Below the pieces are notes generated by a model. The model saw only the letters and a list, made by a program, of their open reading frames with translations, had not been told where the DNA came from and searched no databases. Positions 25,478 through 33,602 of a DNA stretch of 33,602 bases are shown in pieces (position 1 is the first letter of the stretch; each line of letters opens with the position of its first letter). The translations under genes were made by a program, and so were the position numbers. This stretch comes from Desulfurococcaceae archaeon AG1 (GTDB lineage: Archaea > Thermoproteota > Thermoprotei_A > Sulfolobales > AG1): the NCBI GenBank assembly GCA_003116855.1, contig BEWT01000008.1:1-33602 (forward strand), in the 5' to 3' direction.

Positions 25478-25870
25478 CTATGGTACTCCTAAGATCAATA
25501 CTAGGATCGCTATTGCTATTCCATATATAGCTATTCCTTCACCTAGAACTACTATAAGGAATGATCTTCCAAACACCTCGGGCTTCTCTGTAAAGGCGCT
25601 TATAGCTGCTGCACCGGCTAAGCCGACAGCTATACCAGCACCTACGCCAGCTAAGCCGAGCGCTAGACCAGCACCAATGAACCTACCCATCCTCTCTCCA
25701 AACTCTTTAGCATTAAATGCCTGGAGCTGCTGCAGTTCAAGCTGTTGTAACAACAGAGATGACTGGCTGGCTACTAGGGCTAAAATTACTGCCACAATTG
25801 AAAACCCAGCGGCTGTTGCTAATGCTGCTCCATATGCTAGCCAGGGGTTCCCAAAAGATCCCTTTGCCAT
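25478..25870 (-). CDS. atpK: A-type ATPase proteolipid subunit K (c-ring)
   Basis: 130 residues. The C-terminal part is the usual hairpin: TM helix FIGAGLALGLAGVGAGIAVG, loop TEKPEVFGR, then a TM helix with the ion-binding Glu in VVLGEGIAIYG. An extra N-terminal hydrophobic helix (about 9-35) and a Gln/Leu-rich linker precede it, making the protein longer than the roughly 100-residue form known in Sulfolobus. The extra helix may be a signal peptide removed after insertion. The ATG overlaps the stop of the preceding small gene (TAATG). Confidence 0.93.
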   Translation of the reverse strand: MAKGSFGNPWLAYGAALATAAGFSIVAVILALVASQSSLLLQQLELQQLQAFNAKEFGERMGRFIGAGLALGLAGVGAGIAVGLAGAAAISAFTEKPEVFGRSFLIVVLGEGIAIYGIAIAILVLILGVP

Positions 25871-26055
25871 TAAGTCCCCGATTTAAGTAATTGCATAATC
25901 TGCTTTAAAGCTTTATCCTTTATTTTAAGGATCTCTTCTCTTCTTCTAGACCTAACGTTATCTATGATCCTTGCTATTTCCTCGTCAACAGCTTTTCTTT
26001 TCTCTTCCACTATTTTATCGAAGTTTTTCAGGATGTCTTCAACCACGCGCAGCAC
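25870..26055 (-). CDS. Small coiled-coil ATPase subunit (epsilon-like)
   Basis: 61 residues from GTG 26055, or 58 from GTG 26046, which has GGGGTG 6 nt upstream. It is charged and helical throughout (KIVEEKRKAVDEEIARIID...). It overlaps the atpD 3' end and its stop shares an A with the atpK start, so it is a genuine cistron in the operon. A small subunit of about 7 kDa (epsilon) sits at this position in the Sulfolobus ATPase operon, as I recall. Its role in the complex is not established. Confidence 0.75.
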   Translation of the reverse strand: MLRVVEDILKNFDKIVEEKRKAVDEEIARIIDNVRSRRREEILKIKDKALKQIMQLLKSGT

Positions 26056-26686
26056 CCCTAGCTATAAGCTTTTTCTTCATGACCTTTAATCTTATGAAAT
26101 CCTCTCTCATTCTCTCATCGAGGAACATCCTGATCCTCTTGATCGCGCTGGCATAGCTTGGTATTATTATATAGTCGATAGCGTTTATAAGCTTCTGGGT
26201 TCTTCTAAGCTCCTCCAGCAGTCTCCTAAGCGTTGCTTCTGCTTCAGCCAGTTTCACTATCTCTTCCAGAGCTTCTTTGAGGAGAGAAACTGCCAAACCG
26301 AGGCTATACGGTGTAGTTCCCGGCGGATATTCAGGTTCTTGGAGCGTGCTCCTATCGAGAGTTAGAACCGGGATCTTGATCCCGAAAGCAGCCCTCTCAC
26401 CAACATGTAGGGATACGGTTTTAGGTATTGGGAGCTCTATACTCCTTACCCCCATATAACCTATCTGAGCCACCGCTAGGAAGTAAGCATCATATGCTTT
26501 CTTAAGCTTCTCTCTTACCGAGCTCTGGAGCCTTGTAAACTCATCGATAGCGAGTCTTATGTTTAGGAGAAGAACCTCTCTCTTGTCCTCAAGAACCCTC
26601 CTAATCCTCCTTATAGTGCCATAGCTTCTTCTAAGATTGATTAGATTGATTTTTGTGGGAAGAATAGCTCTAGGATCTATAGCCAC
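26039..26686 (-). CDS. atpD: A-type ATPase subunit D (central rotor shaft)
   Basis: 215 residues. Long N- and C-terminal helices flank a short central domain, typical of subunit D. The start PTKINLINLRRSYGTIRR and the C-terminal RRTQKLINAIDYIIIPSY block are family hallmarks. It rotates inside A3B3 with subunit F. The start is GTG 26686, directly after the atpB stop, with a G-rich Shine-Dalgarno in the last atpB codons. Confidence 0.95.
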   Translation of the reverse strand: MAIDPRAILPTKINLINLRRSYGTIRRIRRVLEDKREVLLLNIRLAIDEFTRLQSSVREKLKKAYDAYFLAVAQIGYMGVRSIELPIPKTVSLHVGERAAFGIKIPVLTLDRSTLQEPEYPPGTTPYSLGLAVSLLKEALEEIVKLAEAEATLRRLLEELRRTQKLINAIDYIIIPSYASAIKRIRMFLDERMREDFIRLKVMKKKLIARGAARG

Positions 26687-28090
26687 CTAGCTACCCCCGC
26701 TGGATCTCCTTCTCGGATGATACTTCTGTATAAAGACATCCTTTATATTGGTCAACTCGCTTTCAGGCAGTATTGAGAGCACCTCCCAGCCTATATCTAG
26801 GGTCTCCTCAATAGATCTGTTCTCGTAGAAGCCTTGGGAGAGGAATCTCCTTTCAAACGCCTCGCCAAACCTCAGATACCTCCTATCCGTATCTGTGAGG
26901 CTCTCCTCACCAACGATCACGGCAAGACCCCTTAGCTCCTGTGCTCTTGAGTATGCTGCATAAAGCTGGTTGCTTACATCACCATGATCTTCTCTGGTCT
27001 TCCCAGGACCTATCCCCTCCTTCATAAGCCTTGAGAGACTCATAAGGACGTTTATCGGTGGGTATATACCTCTGTTATATAGACCTCTATCAAGAACCAC
27101 CTGTCCCTCCGTTATATACCCGGTTAGATCTGGTATTGGGTGTGTTATATCGTCAGCAGGCATTGTGAGTATTGGCATCTGGGTTATAGATCCCTTCTTA
27201 CCTATAGCCCTTCCAGCGCGCTCATATATAGAGGCTAGATCGGAATACATATAGCCAGGATACCCCTGTCTCCCAGGAACCTCCTCCCTAGCAGAGCTTA
27301 TCTCTCTCAAAGCCTCAGCATAGCTTGTCATATCGGTGAGTATGACTAGGACATGCATATCCCTCTCAAAGGCTAGATACTCGGCAAGCGTAAGCGCCAT
27401 CCTGGGCGTTATAAGCCTAACCATCGCAGGCTCGTCAGCTAGGTTTATAAACATGGCTACTCTTTTTATAGCGCCAGTCTCTTCGAAGAACTTTCTGAAG
27501 AACAAGGCCTCATCATATTTAATACCCATAGCAGCGAAAACCACAGCAAACTCTTCCTTCTCACCCCTCACAGTAGCCTGCCTAGCTATCTGGGCTGCGA
27601 GCATGTTGTGAGGAAGACCACTACCGCTGAAGAGGGGGAGCTTCTGGCCTCTCACAAGCGTGTTCATACCATCTATGGCCGACACTCCTGTCTGTATAAA
27701 GTCCTCTGGATATGCCCTTGAGGCGGGGTTTATAGGGAACCCGTTTATATCTCTCTTCTCCTCTGCAATCACAGGGGGTCCTCCGTCAAGAGGTCTCCCA
27801 AGACCGTCAAAGATCCTCCCCAGCATTGCTTCTGAGACAGGGACTTCTAGCGTTTTACCAAGGAACTTGACCTTTGTACCCTTGGTGCTCACACCACTAG
27901 TTCCCTCAAAGATCTGGACAACAGCATAGCCCAACCCAACCTCAAGCACCCTCCCACTTCTCTTTTCTCCATTGCTTAGCTCTAACTCAACCATCTCGTC
28001 GAAAGCTACGCTGCCGACCTTCTCAACTATTACTAGCGGTCCCCTGATCTCCTTTATAGTTTCATACTCAACATACTGAGAAGTCTGCAT
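26687..28090 (-). CDS. atpB: A-type ATPase subunit B (non-catalytic)
   Basis: 467 residues from ATG 28090. The nucleotide-fold core is present but the P-loop is replaced ([10 protein letters not shown] instead of GKT), as in all B subunits. [36 protein letters not shown] and [16 protein letters not shown] are diagnostic. GGGGGTGAT ends 4 nt before the ATG. An in-frame GTG at 28099 overlaps the atpA stop and is the longer alternative. Confidence 0.96.
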   Translation of the reverse strand: MQTSQYVEYETIKEIRGPLVIVEKVGSVAFDEMVELELSNGEKRSGRVLEVGLGYAVVQIFEGTSGVSTKGTKVKFLGKTLEVPVSEAMLGRIFDGLGRPLDGGPPVIAEEKRDINGFPINPASRAYPEDFIQTGVSAIDGMNTLVRGQKLPLFSGSGLPHNMLAAQIARQATVRGEKEEFAVVFAAMGIKYDEALFFRKFFEETGAIKRVAMFINLADEPAMVRLITPRMALTLAEYLAFERDMHVLVILTDMTSYAEALREISSAREEVPGRQGYPGYMYSDLASIYERAGRAIGKKGSITQMPILTMPADDITHPIPDLTGYITEGQVVLDRGLYNRGIYPPINVLMSLSRLMKEGIGPGKTREDHGDVSNQLYAAYSRAQELRGLAVIVGEESLTDTDRRYLRFGEAFERRFLSQGFYENRSIEETLDIGWEVLSILPESELTNIKDVFIQKYHPRRRSSGGS

Positions 28091-28095
28091 CCCTA

Positions 28096-29874
28096 TCACC
28101 CCCCTATCTGGCTCAATCTCTCAGTGATCCTCCTATCGAGCTCGTCTATCTTATCAAGCTCTTCGTTGGGTATAGTGAATCTCGCCTTGATCAGCTCTGT
28201 TATGAGATCCTGTGTCTTCTCCCTGATAACCTTAACAGGCACTCCAGAGTCAACTAGCTTCTTGGCATTTCTATAGAAGTTGACCATAGCCCTCATCAGC
28301 TTAACCTGCTTCTGGGGCGATGCGAATGCATCTATCTTATCATAAGCGTTCTGCTTCAGGAACCCTTCCCTAATGATTCTAGCAGTCTCCATAATGAGCT
28401 TATCAGGCTCTGAGAGGTTCTCGGGTCCGATCAGCCTCACGATCTCTCTAAGCTCGTTCTCTCTCAAGAGAATGGAGTATAGGCTATCCCTCAAATCCCT
28501 CCAATCCTTATCAACATTCTTAGCCCACCACCCGGTTACAGTGTCTACATAGGCTGAGTAGCTTGTTATCCAGTTTATAGCGGGATAGTGCCTGGAATAC
28601 GCGAGAGCCGTATCAAGAGCCCAGAAAACCCTTATAAACCTCCTGGTATGGGTTGTAACAGGCTCTGTAAAATCAGCTCCAGGCGGTGAGACGGCGCCCA
28701 CCAAGGTCACTGAGCCTATCCTCTTAGGTTCTCCAACAGCTATAACCCTGCCAGCTCTCTCATAGAACTCGGCTAACCTGCTCTGTAGATAGCTTGGGTA
28801 GCCCTCCTCAGCAGGCATCTCCTCAAGCCTGCCGGCAATCTCCCTGAGAGCCTCAGCCCATCTGCTAGTAGAGTCTGCTACTAGAAGCACGTCATAACCC
28901 ATATCTCTATAATATTCAGCCATTGTGACACCAACATATATGCTAGCCTCTCTAGCTGATACGGGCATGTTACTCGTATTAGCGATCAGTATTGTCCTCT
29001 CCATCAGCGGCCTACCACTCCACGGATCCTTATATGTTGGGAACTTCTCAAGGACCTCAGTCATCTCATTACCCCTCTCCCCACACCCAATATAGATCAC
29101 AACCCTAGCATCGCTCCACATAGCCAGGCTATGGAGAGTAACTGTTTTTCCAGTACCGAAACCTCCTGGTATAGCCCCTGTACCTCCTTTAGCCATGGGG
29201 AATAGTGTATCTAAGATCCTCATTCCAGTGAGCATCGGCAACTCTGGCTCCAGCTTCTCCTTAAAAGGCCTCGGCCTCCTAGCAGGCCATTTCTGCAACA
29301 TCCTTACAGCTGTCTTCTCACCATTAGCCTCAACATATGCTATGGGATCCTCTACACTATACTCACCCTCGGGAGAGATCTCAATAAGCCTACCACTAAC
29401 CCCGTGTGGAACCATGATCCAATGTCTTATAAGCGGGGTCTCATCAACATAGCCTATGATATCACCGGGCCCCACCTTATCGCCAGGCTTTAACTCTTTC
29501 GACGGGGTGAACACATACTTCCTATCCCTCGGAACAGCCTCGAGCTTTATCCCCCTCAGCACGAAAATACTCTTGCTAGTCTCAGCTATTCTTTTAAGCG
29601 GTCTCTGGATCCCGTCGAAGATCTGGCCTATTAGGCCTGGACCTAGCTCTACAGATAGCGGAGAGCCCGTTCCATATACAGGCTCGCCTGGTCTTAAGCC
29701 TGATGTGGATTCATAGACCTGTATATAGGATCTATCCCCATCTATCCTTACGATCTCTCCCACGAGCCTTTGTTCCCCAACCTCGGCTACCTCGTACATC
29801 TGGGGCATCGGTAGCCCTTCAGCAACTACAAGGCTTCCACTGATCCTTATTATCCTCCCCTTCCTCTCCTGCAA
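28096..29874 (-). CDS. atpA: A-type ATPase catalytic subunit A
   Basis: 592 residues. The P-loop GGFGTGKT (K243) and [15 protein letters not shown] (catalytic Glu region) are intact. The non-homologous insertion typical of subunit A (about 115-190) and the C-terminal helical domain are present, as are [24 protein letters not shown]-type motifs (interrupted here for length). It hydrolyses or makes ATP in the A3B3 head. The start is TTG 29874, immediately after the GGTGAGGGTG at the atpE stop. Confidence 0.97.
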   Translation of the reverse strand: MQERKGRIIRISGSLVVAEGLPMPQMYEVAEVGEQRLVGEIVRIDGDRSYIQVYESTSGLRPGEPVYGTGSPLSVELGPGLIGQIFDGIQRPLKRIAETSKSIFVLRGIKLEAVPRDRKYVFTPSKELKPGDKVGPGDIIGYVDETPLIRHWIMVPHGVSGRLIEISPEGEYSVEDPIAYVEANGEKTAVRMLQKWPARRPRPFKEKLEPELPMLTGMRILDTLFPMAKGGTGAIPGGFGTGKTVTLHSLAMWSDARVVIYIGCGERGNEMTEVLEKFPTYKDPWSGRPLMERTILIANTSNMPVSAREASIYVGVTMAEYYRDMGYDVLLVADSTSRWAEALREIAGRLEEMPAEEGYPSYLQSRLAEFYERAGRVIAVGEPKRIGSVTLVGAVSPPGADFTEPVTTHTRRFIRVFWALDTALAYSRHYPAINWITSYSAYVDTVTGWWAKNVDKDWRDLRDSLYSILLRENELREIVRLIGPENLSEPDKLIMETARIIREGFLKQNAYDKIDAFASPQKQVKLMRAMVNFYRNAKKLVDSGVPVKVIREKTQDLITELIKARFTIPNEELDKIDELDRRITERLSQIGG

Positions 29875-29880
29875 ACACCC

Positions 29881-30495
29881 TCACCCGAAGAGAATTTTTG
29901 CCACCCTGACTTTAAGCTCGTACATGTTGCTCTCTATTACGTGTTCCAAGGAGTAATTATACCTCACTGCCTTGTCGCTTGATATCGCTATAAAGCCTCC
30001 ACTTATTCTAAGATCTCTGCCTGTAATCTTAACTCTATCGCTTACTTTCAGCTCGTTCACGATCTCCTCTATAATGCTTGCCGTATGCTTATCAGTCTCT
30101 ATGTTGATCTTACTCTCAACTGATAAAATCCATTCCAGCGATTTCTCTAAAAACTCTTTATAGAGTCTCTTATCACTAACAAACTCCTTCACAAATCTTT
30201 CTTTTAGATCCTCAATAACCCTGTTTATCCATTCTTCCTTTCTCCTCTCAGCGATCTTCCTAAGATCAACCTCGATCTTAGATCTAGAGCTTTCAATAGC
30301 ACTCCTATACCTCTTAATAGCATCATCTATCTTAGCCCTAAGCTCGCTAACCTTTCTATTTATCGCATCATTTACTAGCTGCCTTACACTCTTCTCAACT
30401 TCTTCTAAATCCTTCTCCAGCTTTCCATCGATCTCCGATACTATCTCTTCAACTAGCTTCAGTGGATCACCATATACCCTATGCTGGAGGGACAT
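29881..30495 (-). CDS. atpE: A-type ATPase subunit E (peripheral stalk)
   Basis: 204 residues. A long N-terminal coiled coil (about 10-105, KLEKDLEEVEKSVRQLV...) precedes a globular C-terminal domain with ISGGFIAIS and RYNYSLEHVIE, typical of subunit E. It forms the stator with an H/G-type coiled coil; the candidates in this window are the genes at 23933 and 25870. The ATG at 30495 follows GGTGAAGGGG. It lies a few bases after the atpF stop. Confidence 0.94.
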   Translation of the reverse strand: MSLQHRVYGDPLKLVEEIVSEIDGKLEKDLEEVEKSVRQLVNDAINRKVSELRAKIDDAIKRYRSAIESSRSKIEVDLRKIAERRKEEWINRVIEDLKERFVKEFVSDKRLYKEFLEKSLEWILSVESKINIETDKHTASIIEEIVNELKVSDRVKITGRDLRISGGFIAISSDKAVRYNYSLEHVIESNMYELKVRVAKILFG

Positions 30496-30502
30496 AACCC
30501 CT

Positions 30503-30811
30503 TCACCCTACACCCAAAGCTTTCTTAAGAAGGGAGGCTGCGTCTATCGGCTTTACATCGCTCCATCTACTGGGAATCACTGTTATAACTGGCATCCCAA
30601 CCCTCATTGATATGTTTTCCACAACATCGGGCACGAGATCAGCCACATCTTTGGTGATTATCACTAGAGAGACATCGCCAGATCTTGAGACTGCTTTGAG
30701 ACTCTTCTCAGCTTCCTCTGCGCTCTCGACAACTATACCATCAACCCCTATTAGGCCAAAGGCGCTTACTGTATATCTATCACCGAGAACCACAACTTTC
30801 CCCCTATTCAA
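30503..30811 (-). CDS. atpF: A-type ATPase subunit F
   Basis: 102 residues from TTG 30811. The frame is open further upstream, but that part overlaps atpI and is unlike the family. The product starts GKVVVLGDRYTVSAFGLIG, the expected beginning of subunit F, and ends with the MPVITVIPSR region. It binds subunit D in the rotor. It is the first gene of the minus-strand ATPase operon. GTATAAATC near 30853-30861 (minus strand) is the probable promoter element. Confidence 0.9.
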   Translation of the reverse strand: MNRGKVVVLGDRYTVSAFGLIGVDGIVVESAEEAEKSLKAVSRSGDVSLVIITKDVADLVPDVVENISMRVGMPVITVIPSRWSDVKPIDAASLLKKALGVG

Positions 30812-30892
30812 AAGCTGCCCCGTATTATTCCGCTTCAAATTAAATAAGCTTGATTTATACAGAATATACGGAGATTTGGAGAGGTGCTTTAG

Positions 30893-32992
30893 GTGCTTCT
30901 GCCAGAGAGGATGGTTAGGATCTCTATGCTGGTCTCGAAAAAAGATCTTGATATAGCGGTTCAAGCACTGCTGGATACAGGGGCTTTCCAACCAGTATCG
31001 AGGATTGGTGAGGGTAAGGATGTTGAGAGAGCAAGAATAATGATCCCCAGTGTTAATGAGGCTATAAACAGGTTAGAACAATATATGCAGCTTTCGGGCT
31101 ATCCAGGCAATGCTGTTTCCGAGCCTTCTTCAGATCATTCAGTAGAGGGGAGCGGGTGGTTCGAAATAACCATGAAGCTTCTTGAGAGGGTAAAGGATCT
31201 TGATAAAAGATTCGATGACATCTATAGAAAAGCAAGGGATCTGCAGGATAAGATCTCAAGATTAGAGCCGCTGTGGATGGCTATAAACGCATTAAGAGAG
31301 TTTGATGTAGATCTCAACGGGATCCTTGATGGGGATATTTTGAAGGCCTACTTAATTATATCTCCAAAGGATAGGGTGCCAAGAATCCTGGGAGCTGTGG
31401 AGAAGAGGAGTAAACTATACCTAGCAGTTGAAAAGGATCTGGATCAGGATAACTCTGTTCTATTAATAGTGACCAAGAGAATGGATGAGGAGATGGGAGA
31501 GATATTAAGGGTAGAGAGAGCCAGGGAGCTGGAGATCCCGAAAGGCTATCCAACTAACCCAAGGGTTCTGGCTGATCAGATAGCTAAAGAGCTTAGCGAA
31601 GCTAGATCGGAGCTGGGCGTAATAAGAGAAACGGCCAGAAAGATCTTCCAGGAGGTCTCCAAAGAGTTTATAACCACATACGCAGGGCTAAAAACAGCTA
31701 GAGAAGCCCTCCACCTAATCTCGAGGACAAAGGATAGGGGGAGATATTCTGTTATAGAGGGTTATATACCCAAAAGCAGGCTTGAGCCATCGCTAAAGCT
31801 GCTAAGGGAAAGACTCGGCGATAACGCAACAATAGAGGTAAAGGAGATAGGCAGGCTTGAAAAGAACCTCGACGAAGAGCCTCCGTCAAAATACTCAATA
31901 CCAAGGAGGCTTGAGGTGTTTAAAATGATCTCAGAACTCTACGGCCCTCCAAGCTATAGAGAGGTGATCCCTATATATATAACCACAATAACATTCCCCC
32001 TGATCTTTGGCCTCATGTTCCCAGACCTTGGGCATGGGATTGTATTGTTATTAGCTGGGCTGATATTCTACAAAGTAATTGGGAAAACAAATAGATCCTA
32101 CAAGAGCTTGGGAGAGATCGTGATATATATATCGATAGCCGCTATAATAACAGGGCTACTATCAGCTGAGTTTTTCGGACCAGCCACGCCTGTCGCTAAA
32201 GCTCTCGAGCACTGGTACGAAGAGGCACTCCATATGAAACCTCCGCTAGCTATCCCAATAGGTGGCGAAGCCTCTCAAGACGCTGCCAGAAATGCCGTTG
32301 TACTCCTGATCTTCATATCACTAAGAATAGGTGGAGCAACCCTCACCGTTTCAACACTACTAGGACTTATTAATTCGATGATCGAGAGGGATTTCGAGAA
32401 GATACTGGTTAGAGACATACCAAGGCTATTGCTATTCCTCTCAATAACAATACCGCTGTTTGCTTACCAGAATATAGAGGCTGTGGGTGCGACATATTAC
32501 TATATAGCCTCCCTGCCAGGCGCCTCTCCACCTGGATATGTAGCAGAGGTAGCAAGAATAATGCTATTCATAGGGCTAATATGGATATTGCTGGGAGAAG
32601 CAGTAATTAAATCTATAGAGCATGGCGTGAAGGAGGGGTTGAGGAGCATATCCAACGGCTTTATGGAATTCTTTGACGGTATCCTCATACTGATTGGAAA
32701 TACGATAAGCTATTTAAGGATCATGGGTATAGCTCTCGCACATGTAGCAGTAATCATAGCCTTCTACCACCCCGTTGCTGCCTTGATAGAAAGTGGCGGG
32801 GTAGTAGCAGTACCAGCATGGATCCTCTATGCGTTAGGAAATCTATTAGTTCTAGGGCTAGAGTCTATAGTTGCATTTGCCCACACACTAAGGCTCCACC
32901 TCTATGAGATGTTTAGCAAATTCTACCAGGGAGTAGGCAGGCCTTATGAGCCCCTATCACGACCCTTAGTCAGAGTGATCATTAAGAAATAA
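30893..32992 (+). CDS. atpI: A-type ATPase membrane subunit I (a-like)
   Basis: 699 residues. The cytosolic N-terminal half (to about 360) has long coiled-coil arms. The C-terminal half has about seven or eight transmembrane helices starting near ITTITFPLIFGLMFPDLGHG. ISYLRIMGIALAHV and VAFAHTLRLHLYEMFSKFYQG near the end hold the conserved arginines of the ion half-channels. The start is GTG 30893 with GAGGTG 6 nt upstream; ATG 30911 is an alternative. It is transcribed divergently from atpF, with overlapping promoter regions. Confidence 0.95.
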   Translation: MLLPERMVRISMLVSKKDLDIAVQALLDTGAFQPVSRIGEGKDVERARIMIPSVNEAINRLEQYMQLSGYPGNAVSEPSSDHSVEGSGWFEITMKLLERVKDLDKRFDDIYRKARDLQDKISRLEPLWMAINALREFDVDLNGILDGDILKAYLIISPKDRVPRILGAVEKRSKLYLAVEKDLDQDNSVLLIVTKRMDEEMGEILRVERARELEIPKGYPTNPRVLADQIAKELSEARSELGVIRETARKIFQEVSKEFITTYAGLKTAREALHLISRTKDRGRYSVIEGYIPKSRLEPSLKLLRERLGDNATIEVKEIGRLEKNLDEEPPSKYSIPRRLEVFKMISELYGPPSYREVIPIYITTITFPLIFGLMFPDLGHGIVLLLAGLIFYKVIGKTNRSYKSLGEIVIYISIAAIITGLLSAEFFGPATPVAKALEHWYEEALHMKPPLAIPIGGEASQDAARNAVVLLIFISLRIGGATLTVSTLLGLINSMIERDFEKILVRDIPRLLLFLSITIPLFAYQNIEAVGATYYYIASLPGASPPGYVAEVARIMLFIGLIWILLGEAVIKSIEHGVKEGLRSISNGFMEFFDGILILIGNTISYLRIMGIALAHVAVIIAFYHPVAALIESGGVVAVPAWILYALGNLLVLGLESIVAFAHTLRLHLYEMFSKFYQGVGRPYEPLSRPLVRVIIKK

Positions 32993-33302
32993 GTGTATGA
33001 ACCACACTCAAAGAAAGAAAAACTAGAGCTCTCTGTATATGTTTTTATAACTTTTGATAAACCGTTTGTCCCTGAATATTCGTCGATATTCTTCGGCGTT
33101 CTTTTATATCCAGGAACTTTTGCTCCACCCACAAGGATAGAAGGATCCTGCTGGGGCATGGATTGTTGTTGAGCCTAACAGCGTGGAGCTTCCATCTACT
33201 AAGAGATCATCCTCCGGATAGCTAGACACTCTGGTTTCACTACCAGCAAGAATCAGTATCGAGATTAACTAATGACAACAGCCATTGAATACCGATCCAA
33301 CC

Positions 33303-33365
33303 AAAACACGGGGGCGGCGCGACCTGACCAAAGCCCCGCATCCTTGACCGCTAGACGACCCGGCT
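33303..33365 (-). tRNA. Split tRNA-Gln(UUG) gene, 5' half with trailer
   Basis: On the minus strand 33365-33328 reads as a perfect tRNA 5' half: acceptor AGCCGGG, TC, D-stem GTCT/GGAT with GG in the D-loop, G26, anticodon-stem 5' strand CGGGG, then C32-T33, anticodon TTG (33331-33329) and G37. It stops exactly at position 37, the canonical archaeal splice point. It runs into a GC-rich trailer (33327-33307, with GGTCGCGCCGCCCCC) and a TTTT tract. AAATATAAC (33399-33391) is a TATA box about 30 nt upstream. No T-arm or acceptor 3' strand occurs anywhere in the following 300 nt or upstream to the window end. Confidence 0.8.
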
Positions 33366-33390
33366 CCAAGTAATGTATTATCAAAAAGGG

Positions 33391-33399
33391 GTTATATTT
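33391..33399 (-). promoter_or_regulatory. TATA box of the tRNA-Gln 5' half
   Basis: AAATATAAC on the minus strand, centred about 30 nt before the mature 5' end at 33365. The same spacing is seen for tRNA-Val, which indicates an independently transcribed unit. Confidence 0.55.
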
Positions 33400-33602
33400 G
33401 GCCAGCTCCTTAGCTCATAGCTAAATACATATTCAAAGATCCTTGGAGAAAAACCATGGCCAGAATACATACCAGAATACATAGAAACCTATAGGAAACT
33501 GGAGACTATAAATACTCTTTTGACCTATCTCTAGTACTCTATAAAGATCTATAATAGAAGAGTAGAGTATTAGATATATCGGAGAGACCCAAACTAGAAT
33601 AT

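Larger units (their letters stand above)
32993..33602. other. Intergenic region with tRNA-Gln 5' half and a short tandem duplication
   Basis: No protein gene is convincing. T-rich GTTTTTATAACTTTTG near 33040 may end atpI transcription. CCAGAATACATA occurs twice in tandem (33460-33471 and 33472-33483). ACTATAAATAC near 33507 and CTATAAAGATC near 33539 look like TATA elements for something beyond the window. Confidence 0.4.

Noticed and set aside
30812-30991. 60-residue N-terminal extension of subunit F
   Set aside because: It overlaps the start of divergent atpI and the shared promoter region, and family members begin at the GKVVVLGD block.
32944-33300. 3' exon of tRNA-Gln after a long intron, or a 3' half placed upstream (permuted gene)
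   Set aside because: No T-arm (GGTTC-type) or CCCGGCT acceptor strand was found on the minus strand between 33300 and 32993, nor between 33366 and the window end.
33454-33492. Short frame beginning MARIHTRIH, reminiscent of an archaeal S15 ribosomal protein start
   Set aside because: It stops after 12 codons, lies in the tandem duplication, and the following sequence does not resume S15 in any frame.
1-33602. CRISPR arrays, insertion sequences, toxin-antitoxin or defence genes
   Set aside because: No regularly spaced repeats, transposase, integrase or defence-type domains were seen; the window is mainly core housekeeping genes.

Overview
The window looks like a chromosomal segment of a hyperthermophilic crenarchaeon (Thermoproteota, most like Desulfurococcales and relatives; the genus cannot be read from the sequence). 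The signs are a complete archaeal A-type (V/A) ATPase gene set, ribosomal protein S25e, Nob1, an archaeal TIP49/RuvBL ATPase, a DUF2070-type membrane protein, split LplA/LplB lipoate ligase, TrpB2, box C/D guide RNAs, an intron-containing tRNA, GGTGG/GGTGA Shine-Dalgarno sites, TATA boxes about 25 nt before leaderless starts, and heavy use of AGA/AGG/ATA codons. TTG and GTG starts are about as common as ATG.

Layout. 1-93 is the 3' part of tRNA-Ser(CGA) with an intron. 413-2600 holds a membrane-anchored four-helix protein and an NSUN6-like RNA m5C methyltransferase. 2902-4257 (minus) is nadK-nob1, divergent from TIP49 (4385-5743). 5965-8607 is a membrane-anchored subtilisin. 8707-10772 (minus) is a trpB2-serK pair. 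10849-10907 is a box C/D sRNA. 11305-12796 holds an orphan membrane protein and ilvE. tRNA-Val(GAC) lies at 13172-13249. Then come a DUF2070 protein, a PfkB kinase, a gfcR/citG-like overlapping pair, a CBS protein, the overlapping lplB-lplA-otsB operon, citrate synthase, rps25e, a second box C/D sRNA (about 23018-23075) and trmI.

From 23933 to 32992 is the ATP synthase/ATPase locus. A coiled-coil gene without a canonical start codon and atpC are on the plus strand. atpF-E-A-B-D-(small epsilon-like)-K form a tightly overlapping minus-strand operon. atpI is transcribed divergently from atpF.

The most unusual element is at 33328-33365 (minus): a perfect 5' half of tRNA-Gln(UUG) that stops exactly at the canonical intron position 37/38. 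It continues into a GC-rich trailer, has its own TATA box, and has no 3' half in the window, which is the signature of a split (trans-spliced) tRNA gene. The second functional theme is the trpB2-serK pair. SerK makes O-phosphoserine, which is the reported preferred substrate of some TrpB2 enzymes, so the pair may be a dedicated phosphoserine-to-tryptophan route. Two genes (serK and the coiled-coil gene before atpC) lack any ATG/GTG/TTG start although each has a well-placed Shine-Dalgarno sequence.
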